The position numbers and the translations under genes were made by a program. From Trichobilharzia regenti (lineage: Eukaryota > Platyhelminthes > Trematoda > Strigeidida > Schistosomatidae), in NCBI GenBank assembly GCA_944472135.2, contig OX235270.1, positions 52,023,267-52,087,266 of the forward strand: a stretch of DNA of 64,000 nucleotides. The letters run 5' to 3'. The notes beneath the pieces are model-generated. The model did no database searches. It worked only from the letters and a program-made list of their open reading frames with translations, and was not told the DNA's origin. The number at the start of each line of letters is the position of its first letter. Within the stretch, counting starts at the first letter, position 1. Positions 1-12,971 of this stretch are shown piece by piece.

Positions 1-1802
1 GTGGTGTTGCAAATAATTTGTTGTTTTATAATTGCGACTTATTTTGAGTGAAATCGAGGTTACATCGTAGAGTAACTGCCTGACCTTTGACTGTCTGCGG
101 GAAACGTGTTTTGTTTTGTTTGAATATTAGAGACGATACAGTTTTTATCCTAACTTCTTGGAAATATCTCTGTTGAATTGTGTTTGTTGTACAGTATGTG
201 GTATTCACCTGAGAAACTCCTGGAGTGTGTATCTGTTGGATGACACTGATGAGTTACTTCTGGATTTTTAATGAGTCATTATTGTCCAGCATAACCAAAG
301 ATTCCGTCAAATTAAAAAGTTTTAGCATTCTTAGGATATAATTCTGCACTCGCTGTAGTTTGGTAAGTGATACAGAAGAACTCATCGATTGATTTCTTGT
401 TTTCAAACCAAAATATGAAGACGATGTGATGATTTATGTGTAATACGCATACCTTTAAATTAAGAAACAAGCATTTAATTTTATGGCTTTAACCAATTTA
501 CTGAAATTTATAAAATCCTGAATTATAACGCCTTAAGCTTTGTTCCTGTGTAATAACTTAAGTAGACTTTCTTCAGGGGATAAAACAAATCGTTGAAATG
601 CACTTACTGTCCCATTTAAAACGACTTTTAGTGAACACTTCGAAAAATAATTCATATCTTGAAACCTATAGAGAACAAATATATGGAATTTATTTAATAC
701 CCTTATTCACATCTATTGTGTTAGACTGATTTTCTGTATGCGATCGACATTTCTGTTTTTATCCCAAAAAATAAATGTCACCCAAATATTGACTGCGTAA
801 TCTCTGACAAGATTAGAAATTACCCACATTTGCATATCTGAAATTCCTTGGTAGAACTTTTATCTAAGAAATCATATACTTATATTTGTGCCATGACTTG
901 CTTTCCATATATTATATATACGACGATAAACAGGGTGCAAACAACTTTGGAGATATGTTTTTGAGAGAGCGATATTGATACATTGTATTATCTACTACAC
1001 TATTGATGTGTTAACTAGGCTCATTTTTGTTGGTTGCAGTTTCTTTCATCTTAAGAACGATTTCATAATAATATGTGGACACCAGTTAGAGGACATGTGG
1101 TTTTTACAAGTTGTCTGGTTGATATTTGATTTGTGACAAAATTTATCATAAAAATAAATTTTAAGTCTGACTCCATCGTTCCGATTATTCATTCACTTTG
1201 TGGTTTAAGGTGATGATGCTAAACTCAAATAATTGTACAACTATTTCTCGTATTCTAACCGTTGTTGGTATTTTAAGCTGTAGAAAGGAAAAAATAAGTA
1301 AATGAAGTCATTTATAGAATTATTTTAAAACATATGAACATCTGCGAAATGTACATATTCGAAAATTACCATGTGTTTATATAACAACATATTTTATAAC
1401 GATAAAACTACAGGTATTTCGGTTGGATTTTCCGTCTAATTGTTGTTTAAGAAGAAACGGTAGAAGTGCACATTATTTTACAGAGAGCGAGAGAGGGGAA
1501 AAAACATACCACAGTAACACATGTTCTGCCTAATTTACCTGTATGCAGATATGCTTTTGTCGAATACTTATGAAGATTCCCAAATACTGTTTTGCTGTTT
1601 CATAATATATGTAAGTATTCGAATAGCTTATTAATTTATGGGTATATTTAATACAAACAAAGAGTAAAAAGGCACTGAAGTTATTCTGCTCTATGATCTT
1701 TAAGAGCTGATTTTATTCACTGTTTATACTTAAAATCAAAATGATAGGCATCTGAATATTCGCAAAGGTCATAGGTGGTTTCAGGCAAACAACATGATCA
1801 CT

Positions 1803-1854
<52 letters not shown>

Positions 1855-4000
1855 TGAAAACAAGTTATAAAGATAATAATGAATGATATGAAGGACTTTT
1901 TAAACCAAAGTGCAATTTGGTAAACATGTTCTGATCTAAATAACTTCATGAAATAAAAATTATAATATTCTTCTTAACTTAATTACACAATTGATGAAGT
2001 GTTAACTTCTCTTCCTAGTATGCATCTTAATTGATTCGCTATAGGACGTAAAAGGTATTTTATCCAGTAAACAACCAACATATCAGAATGCATAGCTACA
2101 GACAAAAAAATTTCGCAGATAAGATCTCCCATAGAAAATTTCTGAACAAGTTAATACTTTTAAATTACCCACATAAATTCCAGTGGAAGGTGATTTGGGG
2201 TAAAACTATAAAACTAATTATGTTTACCTCCCTACATACTCATTTAAACATGCACAAGAGTGATAGAAAGTTTTCATCACTGACAGATATTTATTTTCAA
2301 TTATTTTATTCCCATGCTAAACGAAAACTTATATATGAATTTCTGAAATTATCTCAATATATAAAATAAATTCTGTATCTATTGCAATTGTGTATTAAAA
2401 ATTTGTCAGGGTTTTTAAAATGTATTATCAACTATGCGATGTTGGTTTTATAGTTGATTCTTCAAAAGCATATAAGGGGAAGACTGTCGGTTTTAAAACT
2501 TTGGTAAAGCATCAAATGAACAGTAATATTCTATATACTTTTCATTACATTAGATAAGTGAATGTAACACAGTGTTATATTTCAGCACATTTTATATTAA
2601 GAAAGAATATTAACTTACTGACTTTAAAGGGATTTCAAAAGACTTATTCATATAAAGATGCTGTGTACAGAACTATACGTTATCAACGGTTGCTTAACTG
2701 AAATCTATCTCTGACTAAAAGGGCTTCAGGTAAGGGGTGAATAAATGTTTTCTTTTAATTTTCAATTTTAGACGTAATTCTCCCACTAAATTTCTCACTA
2801 CAGGCATTTTGTTATGATTATTAGGGATCCACCTCTTCGTTTAAATCGTTCGTTCGTTTAGATCTCACTTCAAATGCTTTCTTGAGAAAGCCAAAAAATT
2901 CCGAGTTGTAAGATAATACTTCACCAGTCTTCATTCAGTCTTCTAAAATATGACAGAATACGTCTATGCATAAAACCGAATTTGGTATGTACTGAAAAAA
3001 GCATTTCAATGAAATCAAAACATACAAAGACCTAGTGTATATATATAAGTCAAAGAAAACCACTTTTGGGCCACATTCCATCTAAATAATATCATATGAT
3101 TAGTGAAAAAATTAATAAAAGTTTACTTATTTCCTCTAAAAATATTTAAAAAGTTATCAAATCAGCCAACATCTACTAATTTAGTCAATGTCATACTAGG
3201 GATATATATATACCGAATAATCAAACTGATCAAACATGCTAGAATCACAGTTCCTAAAGTTCTACTGTACCAAAAATGTAGGTTGATAATGATCAAACGG
3301 AAAGCAGTTACTGCCACATGATCGTATTCTCTTTTGTGAGGGTTCTAAGGTAAAGTCGTATCGCTGGTGGGTGGGATTGTAACAGCCTAAACGTATCTGC
3401 CTCGGGAAACCAGCAAGCTCATTTCGCACTCCAAAAAGGAGAAGTTAGAAAAAATTCACCCCTAACATTGTGCATCCTCACTTACCCTACGATAACCCAT
3501 GTCAGCCGATACGGTTATCTTCACGAATAAAAGCCTCTCAAACTCAACGTCTTGACAGGCCATGTGCAACAAACTTCTTTGGTTAATCCTTAGAGAATTT
3601 CTGGAATATGAATAGTATTGAGCTCAAGAGTAGAAAGCACAATATTAGAATGAATGTAACTGGATAACTGTTTGTGTCTACTGAGTGAATGAATGGATCT
3701 ACCAAAATAACGAAAGTTCATGATACACATAAATTGTTTTCATAACTTCAACTAACACACTAGAAAGTTGCATTTTACGCAAAGTAAAGCATGAACTTTA
3801 TCAGAAGCCATCAAGCCTGTTGCCAGAAGCGAAACTCCTAAATATATTTGCAAACCACTCAATTTCATTCTTAGTGGCAGGTAGGTATATGTCCTTCAGT
3901 TGTAGCTGTAACCCCCTAAAGGTGAATCTGTTAAAAGCGCAGGCACTTTGTTATAACTGAAGTGAATAAATCTGTTGCACTTTGTTATATCTGTATTAAT
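1..4000. other. No recognisable gene
   Basis: AT-rich sequence. Short ORFs lack family features. Apart from the (TA)n tract I see nothing. Confidence 0.5.
1804..1849. repeat. (TA)n microsatellite
   Basis: About 23 uninterrupted TA repeats. Confidence 0.95.
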
Positions 4001-4007
4001 ATTATCA

Positions 4008-4795
4008 TCGTTCCCTTGGGTTCCAAGTGGAACATAGGGCTTCAACTGCACGTCTCCACTTGTTTCTGTATTCTGCTGTACTTTTCACCTGCATCCATGT
4101 TAGCCCATACTGTTTCAACTCCTCTTCAAACAATCTCCTCCATGTCACCTTTGCACTGACGTCCCACTCGCCGCTTCCCTTTCGGGTTCCACTCGAGCAA
4201 TGGCCTGACGCGTGACATCACCCAACGGCCTCCTCAGCGAGTGTCGAATCCATCTCCACTTTCTCCTGTTGGGCGATTAGTTCTTTGTTTGTTTGTTCCC
4301 ATAGTTTCTTGTTGGTGATTCTTTCCGGCCCGGCCATCTGATCTTCAGTATAGAGCGAAGACAGTTGTTGATAAAGGTCTACAATAGCCTGTTGGAAATA
4401 TTCTTTGTGACCAGCCCGCCAAGTTTGTGATCCGTATAGAGGAGCTGACTGACTTGACGTTTGTATTGAAAATCCGACCGAATTTTGTTGTTGGTGCTGA
4501 GTGACGAAGATTTCCAGATCGGTTTCAGGTAGATGAATGTGTTTCTCGCCTTCCCGATTCTCGCTCGATTTGACATCCTCGTCCGTTCCGACTGCCTGTA
4601 GTTAAGATGATGCTCCCTAGACAAGTGAGTGAATGAGGTAACCTCTTTCAAATCCCTCCCGTTGATGGTGATTGGCACTGGATGTTGCTGTTGTTGTTCT
4701 TGTTGTTGGTTGGTTATTTTCATGATTTCCGTCTTGTCTATGTTCACCTGGAGTCCTGTCTTCGCCGGCTGCTTCTTCAACCAGTTATGTTATGT
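4008..4795 (-). mobile_element. RTE-clade LINE fragment, 5'-truncated (copy A)
   Basis: Minus strand. Carries the palm-to-thumb part of an RTE reverse transcriptase (TGLQVNIDKTEIMKI, then ARIGKARNTFIYLK) and the C-terminal region ending in GCAGTTGAAGCCCTATGTTCCACTTGG. A CAG/CAA-rich stretch codes Gln repeats. Several stops and frameshifts are shared with copies B and C. Truncated in the middle of the reverse transcriptase. Confidence 0.8.
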
Positions 4796-4799
4796 CCGT

Positions 4800-7195
4800 T
4801 ATGTGTTATTTTGTCATATCTGCGCCTGCTAATTATTATGAAGGTAACGAACTCGACTGGTACACTAATAATTCTATTTGTCCATTGTACCTTCCAACTC
4901 ACTAAGCCCTGCAAATATCAAAAGACAATGGCTGACCTGTGACTGTATTGTACACTTTCTTTACCATAATAAAGTTGGCTAACAGGCGTAAGAATGGACT
5001 TTTCTTATTGGCTTGAAATTTTTATTCTCATTGGTTGGCGATCCAACAAAGACCAAGGTGAGACAAAAGACCATGAATCGATCACACACTAGATCACAAT
5101 ATGCATTACAAATGATAGAAAAACGTAGTATCTCCATCACAAGTTAAATCGCACGATTCGTAAGGAAGGATGAATCTACTACTTTATGTTGGGTCTTATC
5201 ACACCTGATAGTACGGCTTCAGAGGATTTTGTGGTTTATGATAAACTAGTGACTTGATAGACCAGTCTGTTAGCTGGTGTATAGGAATCCGGAATATTCC
5301 AATGGAACTAGTGTGGATTATTGTCGGTGGCATAGTGGTTAGGACTCTCGCCAACCATGCACATGGTCCCAGGTTCTATCCCTGCCGACGCACACATGAT
5401 ATCTATGGTCGGCCTGCAAAAATTGGGATACCGATATCCATGCTGAAAATTCCATACCTGTACCAAAAATACATTGTGGAATCAAGCCGTAATCAAATAT
5501 AAAAATAATCCCAGTTCACAATAAAAGAAACAAATCTTCCTGTGATAAACATATGGAAATCAGAATAAATAACGCAATATTTAAGGTTTTAGATTCTATA
5601 GTTCTTTCAAGACTAAATGAGGCTCTTCATAGCAAACTTGGGCAAATAGAACGATTTTTTGAGCTTGATAATTTTTTATGGATCTGAAATATGATTTTCT
5701 GGCCTTTATCTGATGGCGATATTTGACTCATTCTGTAGAGTCTGGGGTGACGACAACCAACTGTATCGACCGAAGGTGATTATTATCACTGTTGTCTTTT
5801 AAATTCATTATCGACACACTATTGGATGTGATCCTCGTTAACTTCGACTTTCCAAGAAGTAACCTTCCACTGGGGAAAATCCGCTTTGACCCACAGAATG
5901 CAAAGTATGCCGAACGCCAGTTAAGATCCAAACGTGTTTGGATGCAGTTCATCAATATCAAATTTAATATAATACTATAGAGTGGTCTTCACAAATCCTT
6001 GTTTTAAGGAAAGATAGAGAAATTGTTGATACTATTGAATACTTCATTAATTTGAAGAGCTGCACTAGCCCAAATGGACTGACTTGTGACGAAATATTAG
6101 TGTTAATATTAAAAACACTTCAACCCTTATCAACCTACATCATCTTTACACAGGTGTAGCATTCACTTATCCATCAGAAAACGTTTGAAATGCTCTCAGT
6201 TTGTTTTATCTTATCTGAAAGTGATGATATCAAGAGACTAGTGAATTTTGAACACAAGGACAGTTCTTCAAGCTCTCAAATTATATGGAGCGCACTAGTC
6301 CATAACATTGGGGTTTGTGGTACAGAGTTAGATGAGACGTAAAACTTAATCGACGATATGATGATGCTCCATGGATCGAGATGGCTAAGGTATGCGTTGC
6401 ACATGCCGAACCAATGCTGTACTCAGTTTAGTAATGTCAACTTAAATAGGACTACTCTGAAAAAAGTTTAATCGTGGAAAATACTCATCGGGACATTACA
6501 GGGAAAAGAACTAGAGGTTCAGCAAAGATATCTTTTTGGCGATTTCATTCTCAAAAGCAGCTATACAGTCGCAATTATATACATTAGTGTACATGAATAC
6601 AATTATTATTTATTTCATTCCCCATAGTAACGAAGGTGATGGTAATTTTCAACTTGATATGAAAGTTTGAAGGTACGAATATAGATTACAAGGGGCTTCG
6701 AGACAAGATTGCATACGATTAGAAAACAGTTACAACGTATACAAAATTAATATTTGATAACTGGAGAAATACTTTTAAAGACGAATAAAAGGTGATAATA
6801 ATTTTCAACTTGATATAAATTACAGGAGGCTTAGAAACAAAAGTTACGCAGGGATAGAACGAATTACAGGTGTGAACAAAATGAGCATGGAAACAAATTG
6901 AAATCAGAATTTTTCAACTTCAAATGTAAGTTAGGAGGTGTGAATATAGATTACAAGAGGCATAGAAACAAAAGGATACAAAGGATTAGAATATAATTGT
7001 AAACTGGTTATTCTAAACGAATTACAAGTGTGATCAGGAGGAGCATGGAAACAAATTTAATAACTGATTTTATAACTGAAAAAATGGGATGAATTGAATG
7101 AAGACAAATAGAGAAAATTACACACACAGAGAACAAAACAAAATAAAAAACTGAAGGGTAAAGGAACATACCGAAATAGGTCCATGGTGGTTGTA
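4800..7195. other. Mostly unannotated
   Basis: Apart from the SINE at 5.33 kb, nothing recognisable. 6.65-7.07 kb contains loosely repeated GAAACAAA/TTACAAG wording (ATTACAAGGGGC, ATTACAGGAGGC, ATTACAAGAGGC), a possible old short tandem duplication of about 130-150 bp. Confidence 0.4.
5325..5512 (+). mobile_element. tRNA-head SINE with an alternative 3' tail
   Basis: The head (GTCGGTGGCATAGTGGTTAGG, then CCGACGCACAC) is the same tRNA-like module as in the 23.05-kb SINE. The tail is different: GCTGAAAATTCC, then TGTGGAATCAAGCC, ending in an A-rich run. The same tail occurs at 7.81, 9.23 and (reversed) 20.34 kb. Box B is degraded. Confidence 0.65.
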
Positions 7196-7199
7196 AATG

Positions 7200-7590
7200 C
7201 TGGACTAGTTTTTTTTAACACATAGTTCCGGCTTTTCGATGCATATGCCGAGAGCTTCCGCAGTACAAAGAAGTAGGAAACACATTTCTTTTGGTAGATT
7301 TTTGTTTACTTTGTAAATGACTCTGAATGATGAGTCAGTTCAGATGCTGTGACAGGTATTGACGAGGTGTTTAGTTACTGCGCTTCTGATTGAACGAGTG
7401 CCTCCTCTTTGCAGCCATGCTGGATAATGTTCTCTAACACGTTTCGATAAGACCCGCCTAGAACGGCCTATGTACCTAGCTCCGCAAGAGAAGGTGAATT
7501 TATATATGCACATTGAAGTGGTCATATGCGGAAGTCTGTCCTTCACGTTGCTCCGAAGTAGTGGGAGGCTAGAGAATATCACTCTTAGAA
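7200..7590 (-). pseudogene. PLE GIY-YIG endonuclease fragment
   Basis: Minus strand. Residues CIYKFTFSCGARYIGRSRR, then LSKRVREHYPAWL, then SAVTKHLVNTCHS form the GIY-YIG core (here C-G-A-R-Y-I-G with the catalytic Arg in SKRVREH). A frameshift follows, then AEALGICIEKPELCVKK (about 7275-7205), the usual C-terminal EA.AIR..KP motif. The reverse transcriptase is missing. Confidence 0.78.
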
Positions 7591-7597
7591 TTGCTGC

Positions 7598-8036
7598 CGG
7601 AAAAGTCTCCTTCAGAGAATTGGGATTCTCCTTTTAAGGATATCTGCTGCTAGGTCTCCCCTGAAATCCAGATTCAAGTAAAGTGTTTTCTTTTGCACTG
7701 AAGTGTACTCTTCTCTTTTTTGCTTTGGTTCTATGTTCTACACGAAACACGGTGGGTATCCATTCTGAACCAGGATGCTTTTGAGAAATAGGAGCTCTTC
7801 TTCTAAACCAATATCCATGCTGAAAATTCCACACTTGTATCAAAAATACGGTGTGGAATCAAGCTGTATTCAAAATAATAAAAAAATAAAAATAAAATAA
7901 ACAGTCATCGCTGCAAACTCTTCTGGTACTGTGCGCTAGAGAGATGAGAGCTCTTTTAGGGGTGATGGGTATCTAACTGTAGCAGCAGATATCCTTAAAA
8001 GGAGAATCCCAATTCTCTGAAGAAGACTTTTCCCAA
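7598..8036. repeat. Long inverted repeat, arms about 60 bp
   Basis: GGAAAAGTCTCCTTCAGAG...GATATCTGCTGC (7600-7653) is inverted at about 7983-8034 with few differences (for example TCTCCTTCAGAG against CTCTGAAGAAGA). The spacer of about 330 bp contains an alternative SINE tail. Confidence 0.65.
7812..7900 (+). repeat. 3' tail of the alternative-tail SINE/LINE family
   Basis: ATCCATGCTGAAAATTCC, then GGTGTGGAATCAAGCTGT, then an A-rich end; the same module as at 5.45-5.51 kb. Confidence 0.6.
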
Positions 8037-9230
8037 TAATTCCTGGGTTTCTATGCCTGTCAGTTCGCCACCATTAAACATTATCGAAAAATCTGTAATT
8101 TAACATGAAACAGTGCTTACTTAGTGATGTAATTAAGATTGAATTCTCTGAAATGCTAGCAAACCCAGGAAATGAAATACATTCCGATTCAATTTGCTTT
8201 AATTTCAAACTCGATATTCAAGCTATTGACTACTTCATCATAGGATCTGACTTCCGTTCTCAACTTTGAAATAAGAGATTTTGTTGATTCAATATGCGAC
8301 TTAATGATATGTGTGGTAGTTTACATGTACACACTGAATTAAGTTGGTGAGGAAAATAGTGAGACTACAAGCATTCCATGTAAAATTTAAAACAAGTTAC
8401 TTTTCTAGGTGTTCTTCAACGAACTGTCACCAAATAATTCAGTGATCTGAAAGACTGTATGGTGAGTTATTTTTTTCTGAAAATTCCTATTTGGTGGTGT
8501 GACACAGACAGTGGGTTCCAAAGGAATATTATTCTCACAGTAAAAATCATTATATTTGATGGTGTTATCGTCTGAAAACCATTCCCACATTTGAATACTA
8601 CGTTAGCTTCAGAATATATATATATATATTTGAACATTCTATTGTCTGTTAGGGTCAGAGTGCTTTTCCCACAGTTCAATACTGCATTAGCAACAGAACT
8701 GAATAATATATGTATTTGAACATTATTTCATGTCGTTTAATGTAAACCAAAATCACATGCTCAGTGATTGGTTAAAGAATATACAGTGTATGAATATAAG
8801 TAGCTGTTTAATCAGTTGAAAATATACTTTGGCTTCCGTGTCTTTCCCTCTGCTGTTATACCTATACTTAATACCCTTTGCTTCAAAAGGGTAAATAATT
8901 GTATGAATTTCCTCATTCGCTAATCAGTTTATTGGTACACTTAGTTCCACTTGTATTTTGACCCATTTTTTTCATATAAAACAGCTTCATTGTGATAATC
9001 AAGGCTTGTTTTTGTTGTTGTTGTATTTACAAATAATTCATATTCATTAAAATATTTTATCAGAAATGTCACTGAAATTTCCTTATCAGGTCATTTGCTA
9101 GTAATTTTTCCTCCATATTCATTATTTTGTTGAAAGTCATCTTCTCTACTGGTATGTAAATTAATTATTAACTGTCTATTAAATTATGACATATTAATAA
9201 CTGATTCTGAAATTGGTGAACTCTTATTTT

Positions 9231-9280
9231 GAAGAATACGGTGTGGAATCAAGCTGTAACCAAAAAAAAAGAAAAAAAAC
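9231..9280 (+). repeat. Fragment of the same alternative 3' tail
   Basis: GAATACGGTGTGGAATCAAG and CTGTAACC followed by an A-run. Only the last 50 bp or so remain. Confidence 0.5.
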
Positions 9281-10139
9281 AGCAGTTTTCTTATCACTCC
9301 AAAAAGTGTTAGTAATGTTAATCAGTATCGGTGTATAGCCAAAGAAGTTGTATAAATAATAAGAGTTCACAATATTTAACTTTATACAATTTATGTCAAC
9401 ATTGATTGCTTAAAATAGTTACTTCACTTTTCTCAGTTATTTTTATTTAAATTTAACTTGATGAGGAAAACAGGAGGTATACAATTTGATTGACAGTTCT
9501 AATTGCATTGTAGCACAGCCATTTCATAGAATAAAATAAATTAACAACTGAAAGTTCCATTCAACAAAAAGGGGAATAATAAGTAGTCATAATAGTAGTT
9601 TACCATTCACTTCATCTTTGATTTCACATCTATGCTGGAAATGACCATTCACCTTCTTGAAGAGACTAAACTTGGTAGAGACTTCCTCCCTAAATCAAAG
9701 GAAGCGTCATTAATCGTGCATGTCATTTAGTCAATTTAGTTTTGGTGACAAATGTAATCATTCCAAGTGTCCTTTACAAACTACTTGTCAGACTTATTTC
9801 AGTAATATGAGCAAAACAATTTTTAAGAATTCCATAAATGACCTATTCTCTTTGTATACTTCATAACTTATGGTGGAATATCAGTAAGACCTTGCAAATA
9901 TACCATGCCTGAGAATCACTAGTGACTCTTGAGCAAAATAAGAAGGATTCCATAGTGTTTAGTGTTTGTAAACGAAAAATGAAGTAAGAATTAATCAAAA
10001 GCTTCACACACCACATTTTTAGCTGCATTAGGAAGTCTAGGTCATTAGGATCCATCATATCAAGGTGAAGTAGGTGCTTATAGCAGGCATTGGTGAGGAA
10101 AGCTCTATATCACGAGTTGACAGAGTTAGAATTCAGGGG

Positions 10140-10330
10140 TCACTGAATACCAGCCCAGGTGGTCAACTAGCTTGGTCACATATCCTGAAGGTCCCAGGTT
10201 CGATCCCTGGAGAGGTCGTGGTTGCGTACTACTGGAGACTCCTGAAATAAGATGGAACGGCTGTGCAGCACCCTCTGCCTTTCAATGGTCTTTCTGATTG
10301 ATGATGGTTCGTGACGAAAACCTAACAAGT
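10140..10330 (+). mobile_element. Hammerhead SINE H1, decayed
   Basis: Box B GGTTCGATCCC and the downstream order are recognisable. The ribozyme is decayed (CTGGAGA...GGAAC, stem II lost). Confidence 0.6.
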
Positions 10331-12743
10331 GAAATTAATCCAAATTCCCCGGAAATCGTATAATCTGAATACTAATCATATTATTTAAGTTACATAAGCA
10401 CAATGTGCAGACGAGCTTATGATCAGTTTTTCTGTGACTCTATCTATCTTTTTTTTAAACCATGCATTTGTACACAGTATTTCTAAAGCTCAAAGTGTTT
10501 ATCTGATAGTCATTCAACCACCACATTGTCTTATGCTACAGAACTGGTTTAATCAGATAGACATTTTGTGTTAAAGGGTTATTATAATATCGTTGAAAAA
10601 ATGAGCAAAATCTGCATCATCAGATGAGACTTTGTAAAGTAAACGGCATTCAGTAGGTAAATTTGTTAATAAACCAAAGTCTATATGGTAGGCAAATAGT
10701 ACTATTTCCTGTGCTCTTACATTTTTGTTTATATGAATTGTCACATCAATAATATACAGACACACTAGACAAATATCTCATTTTATTATTCTAACAATTG
10801 AACCCTATTAGATGATTTACCACCATTTTACTATCTATAAACAAGCAGGGTAGTTTTAATTACGTGCATTTCTTGCCACTCATTCAGCACACAATTCTTA
10901 TTCAGAAATCTCAGCTGCAGAATCAAATTTGAACAGTTGAGACCTCTAGCTAAAAAGAATTTAACATTTTATTTTACTTTTTATTCTTATCTCTTTGTAG
11001 CGAATGAATTAGCATTCCACAAGCATTGAAATTTCAACATGTTCAACTTCTACAAGTTTAAAGCATAAAACTACTTCTGTTGATTTGAGATGTACGCCAC
11101 CATAGTTGCATGGCTTCTTGATAGATAACTCGAAACGTTTTTATTAGTCCAAAAGTTCAGTTCTTATCACAGCACTGATTCTAAACAATGTTTGGAAGGA
11201 CGGAGTAAAATAGTGTACTGTCACCGTCAGTCTACATTACATATTTTGCTTATGTCATCTACAAAGTTAAATAAGCTTGAAGGATTTGTCTTGGTAGTAA
11301 GTACTTTTAAATATCAGTCTTATTCAGTGAATTGAAAGTGAAAGTGACTTCAGAAAATAAAGTGATCATTGGTCCTCAAGATATGTAACCATTTTCTCAT
11401 GTCTGGCATTTAGTAGATGCGTGATCAATGTATCCATGACTTGTTCAAAATCTTATCTGCTTTTATAAAGACAATGTTCCTCACCTTCGGTCAAAAGTAT
11501 GAAGTAATCTGTGACAGACCAATACTAATAAGGAAAAGCCGTAGGCATACTACACGAAGCATGTATTTTTTGATGTTTCAATGAGTGAAATCACTACTAA
11601 GTCAGTGCTAATTTCGATATTTCGATCAACTCAATATCTACCTTGTACTCAAAACAATAAATGACGTCATAATAATACAGTATTATGTAATTTTGAATAG
11701 TTTTGCATGCATCACCACATATCACAAGTAGAAATGTTTAATTTTAATAACGCTTAAAAGCTACAAATTACAGTCCCCATTTGACGAACTGCATTCATCT
11801 CTAACCAAGTCCATTTGAACTGTTGTAAGACTTACGAAAATGTCTATTTGAAATAGTCATTTTGTATGAAACTTTTGACTGTTTATTTTAATTTAAAACA
11901 TCTCCTGACAGATGGAAGAAAGAAATCTGATTGAAACGAGAAATGAAAATCCAGTTATTCTTTATCCATTCTGTCTATCAGTAAAGCCATTCAAAATAAA
12001 TCATCCAGAGGAAAAAACAAATTATTATTGTATAACAAAGCTCCCGTGAAATTTTAATATTTCTTTCAGTAAGTTCAGACTCTGAAAAAGGAACTTACCA
12101 TATTTTTTTTCTTTTATTCATTATATATAATAAGTGAAACACTAATAGCCTTTTAATAAAAACCTAAAATTTTTATTTATGCAATGGAGGACAAGCTTAG
12201 AAAATGGATAAATTCACATAATAATAGTATTGTATAAGACGTGACTTATATAATTTGCAGTTCAATAATCTAGGTTCATAAGTCAAGTATTGTAGGACAT
12301 ATTTACTTCTTTTACTCTACATGATTCGTCACAAGAAGGAAAAATTCTAATAATAATACTAATATAAAGGCCAGATTCAACAAATAATTACAGTGAGAAA
12401 CCGATCAACACTGTAATCAAGTCTTTTGCACCCTTAGGTAATTCTGTTTTGTGGCTCAAATAATCAGGTAGTAATTAGGACAAGATATTTTAGGTATAAA
12501 AGACTTTCAGAGTGAAATGAAAGAATCAGAATCATCAGTTTCGAACTGCACAGTTCTAGATAAGGAATCACCATTGTCATTTATAGCATCAAGCAGATCA
12601 TCTCGACCACAAACGAAGAAAACGACTGTCCAGTACTAAAGTCACTTCCGTTTGCCTAGCAAGCTCTAATATTTCGTGTGTAACTTTTTAACTACTCATT
12701 TAATCAATCAGTAGTATATAAAATTAGAAATAATTTTGACCGT

Positions 12744-12959
12744 GAACTGGCAGAAGTTAGAATTCAAGGACCATCGGATCGGGTCCCAGTGGCTCAATGT
12801 TCTACGAGCTCGCCTTGTAACCAGAAGGTCCTGGGTTCGAGCCCCGGTGGGTGCGTACTGCTGAGGAGTCCCAAACTGGGACGAAACGGCTGTCCAGTAC
12901 TCCCAGGTTTTCCAGTGGTTCTCTAACTGATGTCAGCTCATGATTAAATTCCTCCATGC
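12744..12959 (+). mobile_element. Hammerhead SINE, family H1, complete short form
   Basis: A 216-bp insertion between 12-bp TSDs (AATTTTGACCGT at 12732-12743 and 12960-12971). It starts in GAACTGGCAGAAGTTAG and has a tRNA-like region (GGCTCAATGTTCTACGAGC and box B GGTTCGAGCCC), then an intact hammerhead ribozyme, then a tail ending CCTCCATGC. Such elements depend on another element's reverse transcriptase; a PLE or RTE in this genome is the likely helper (inference). Confidence 0.85.
12855..12900 (+). ncRNA. Hammerhead ribozyme, intact (H1)
   Basis: Core CTGAGGA (12861-12867) and GAAA (12883-12886) are complete. Stem I is GTACTG/CAGTAC (12855-12860 with 12895-12900). Stem II is GTCCC/GGGAC. 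Stem III is minimal (AC/GU). Cleavage is expected after GTC (12892-12894). The very short stem III is typical of Sm-alpha-like ribozymes. Confidence 0.88.
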
Positions 12960-12971
12960 AATTTTGACCGT

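Larger units (their letters stand above)
8040..12730. other. No recognisable gene
   Basis: Only the tail fragment at 9.23 kb and the decayed SINE at 10.2 kb are identifiable. Confidence 0.5.

Noticed and set aside
4379..4780. Gln-rich host protein
   Set aside because: The Gln run lies within a defective RTE reverse transcriptase present in several copies.
12820..12850. tRNA gene at box A/B motifs in SINEs
   Set aside because: The cloverleaf is incomplete and a ribozyme or SINE body follows; these are SINE heads, not tRNA genes.
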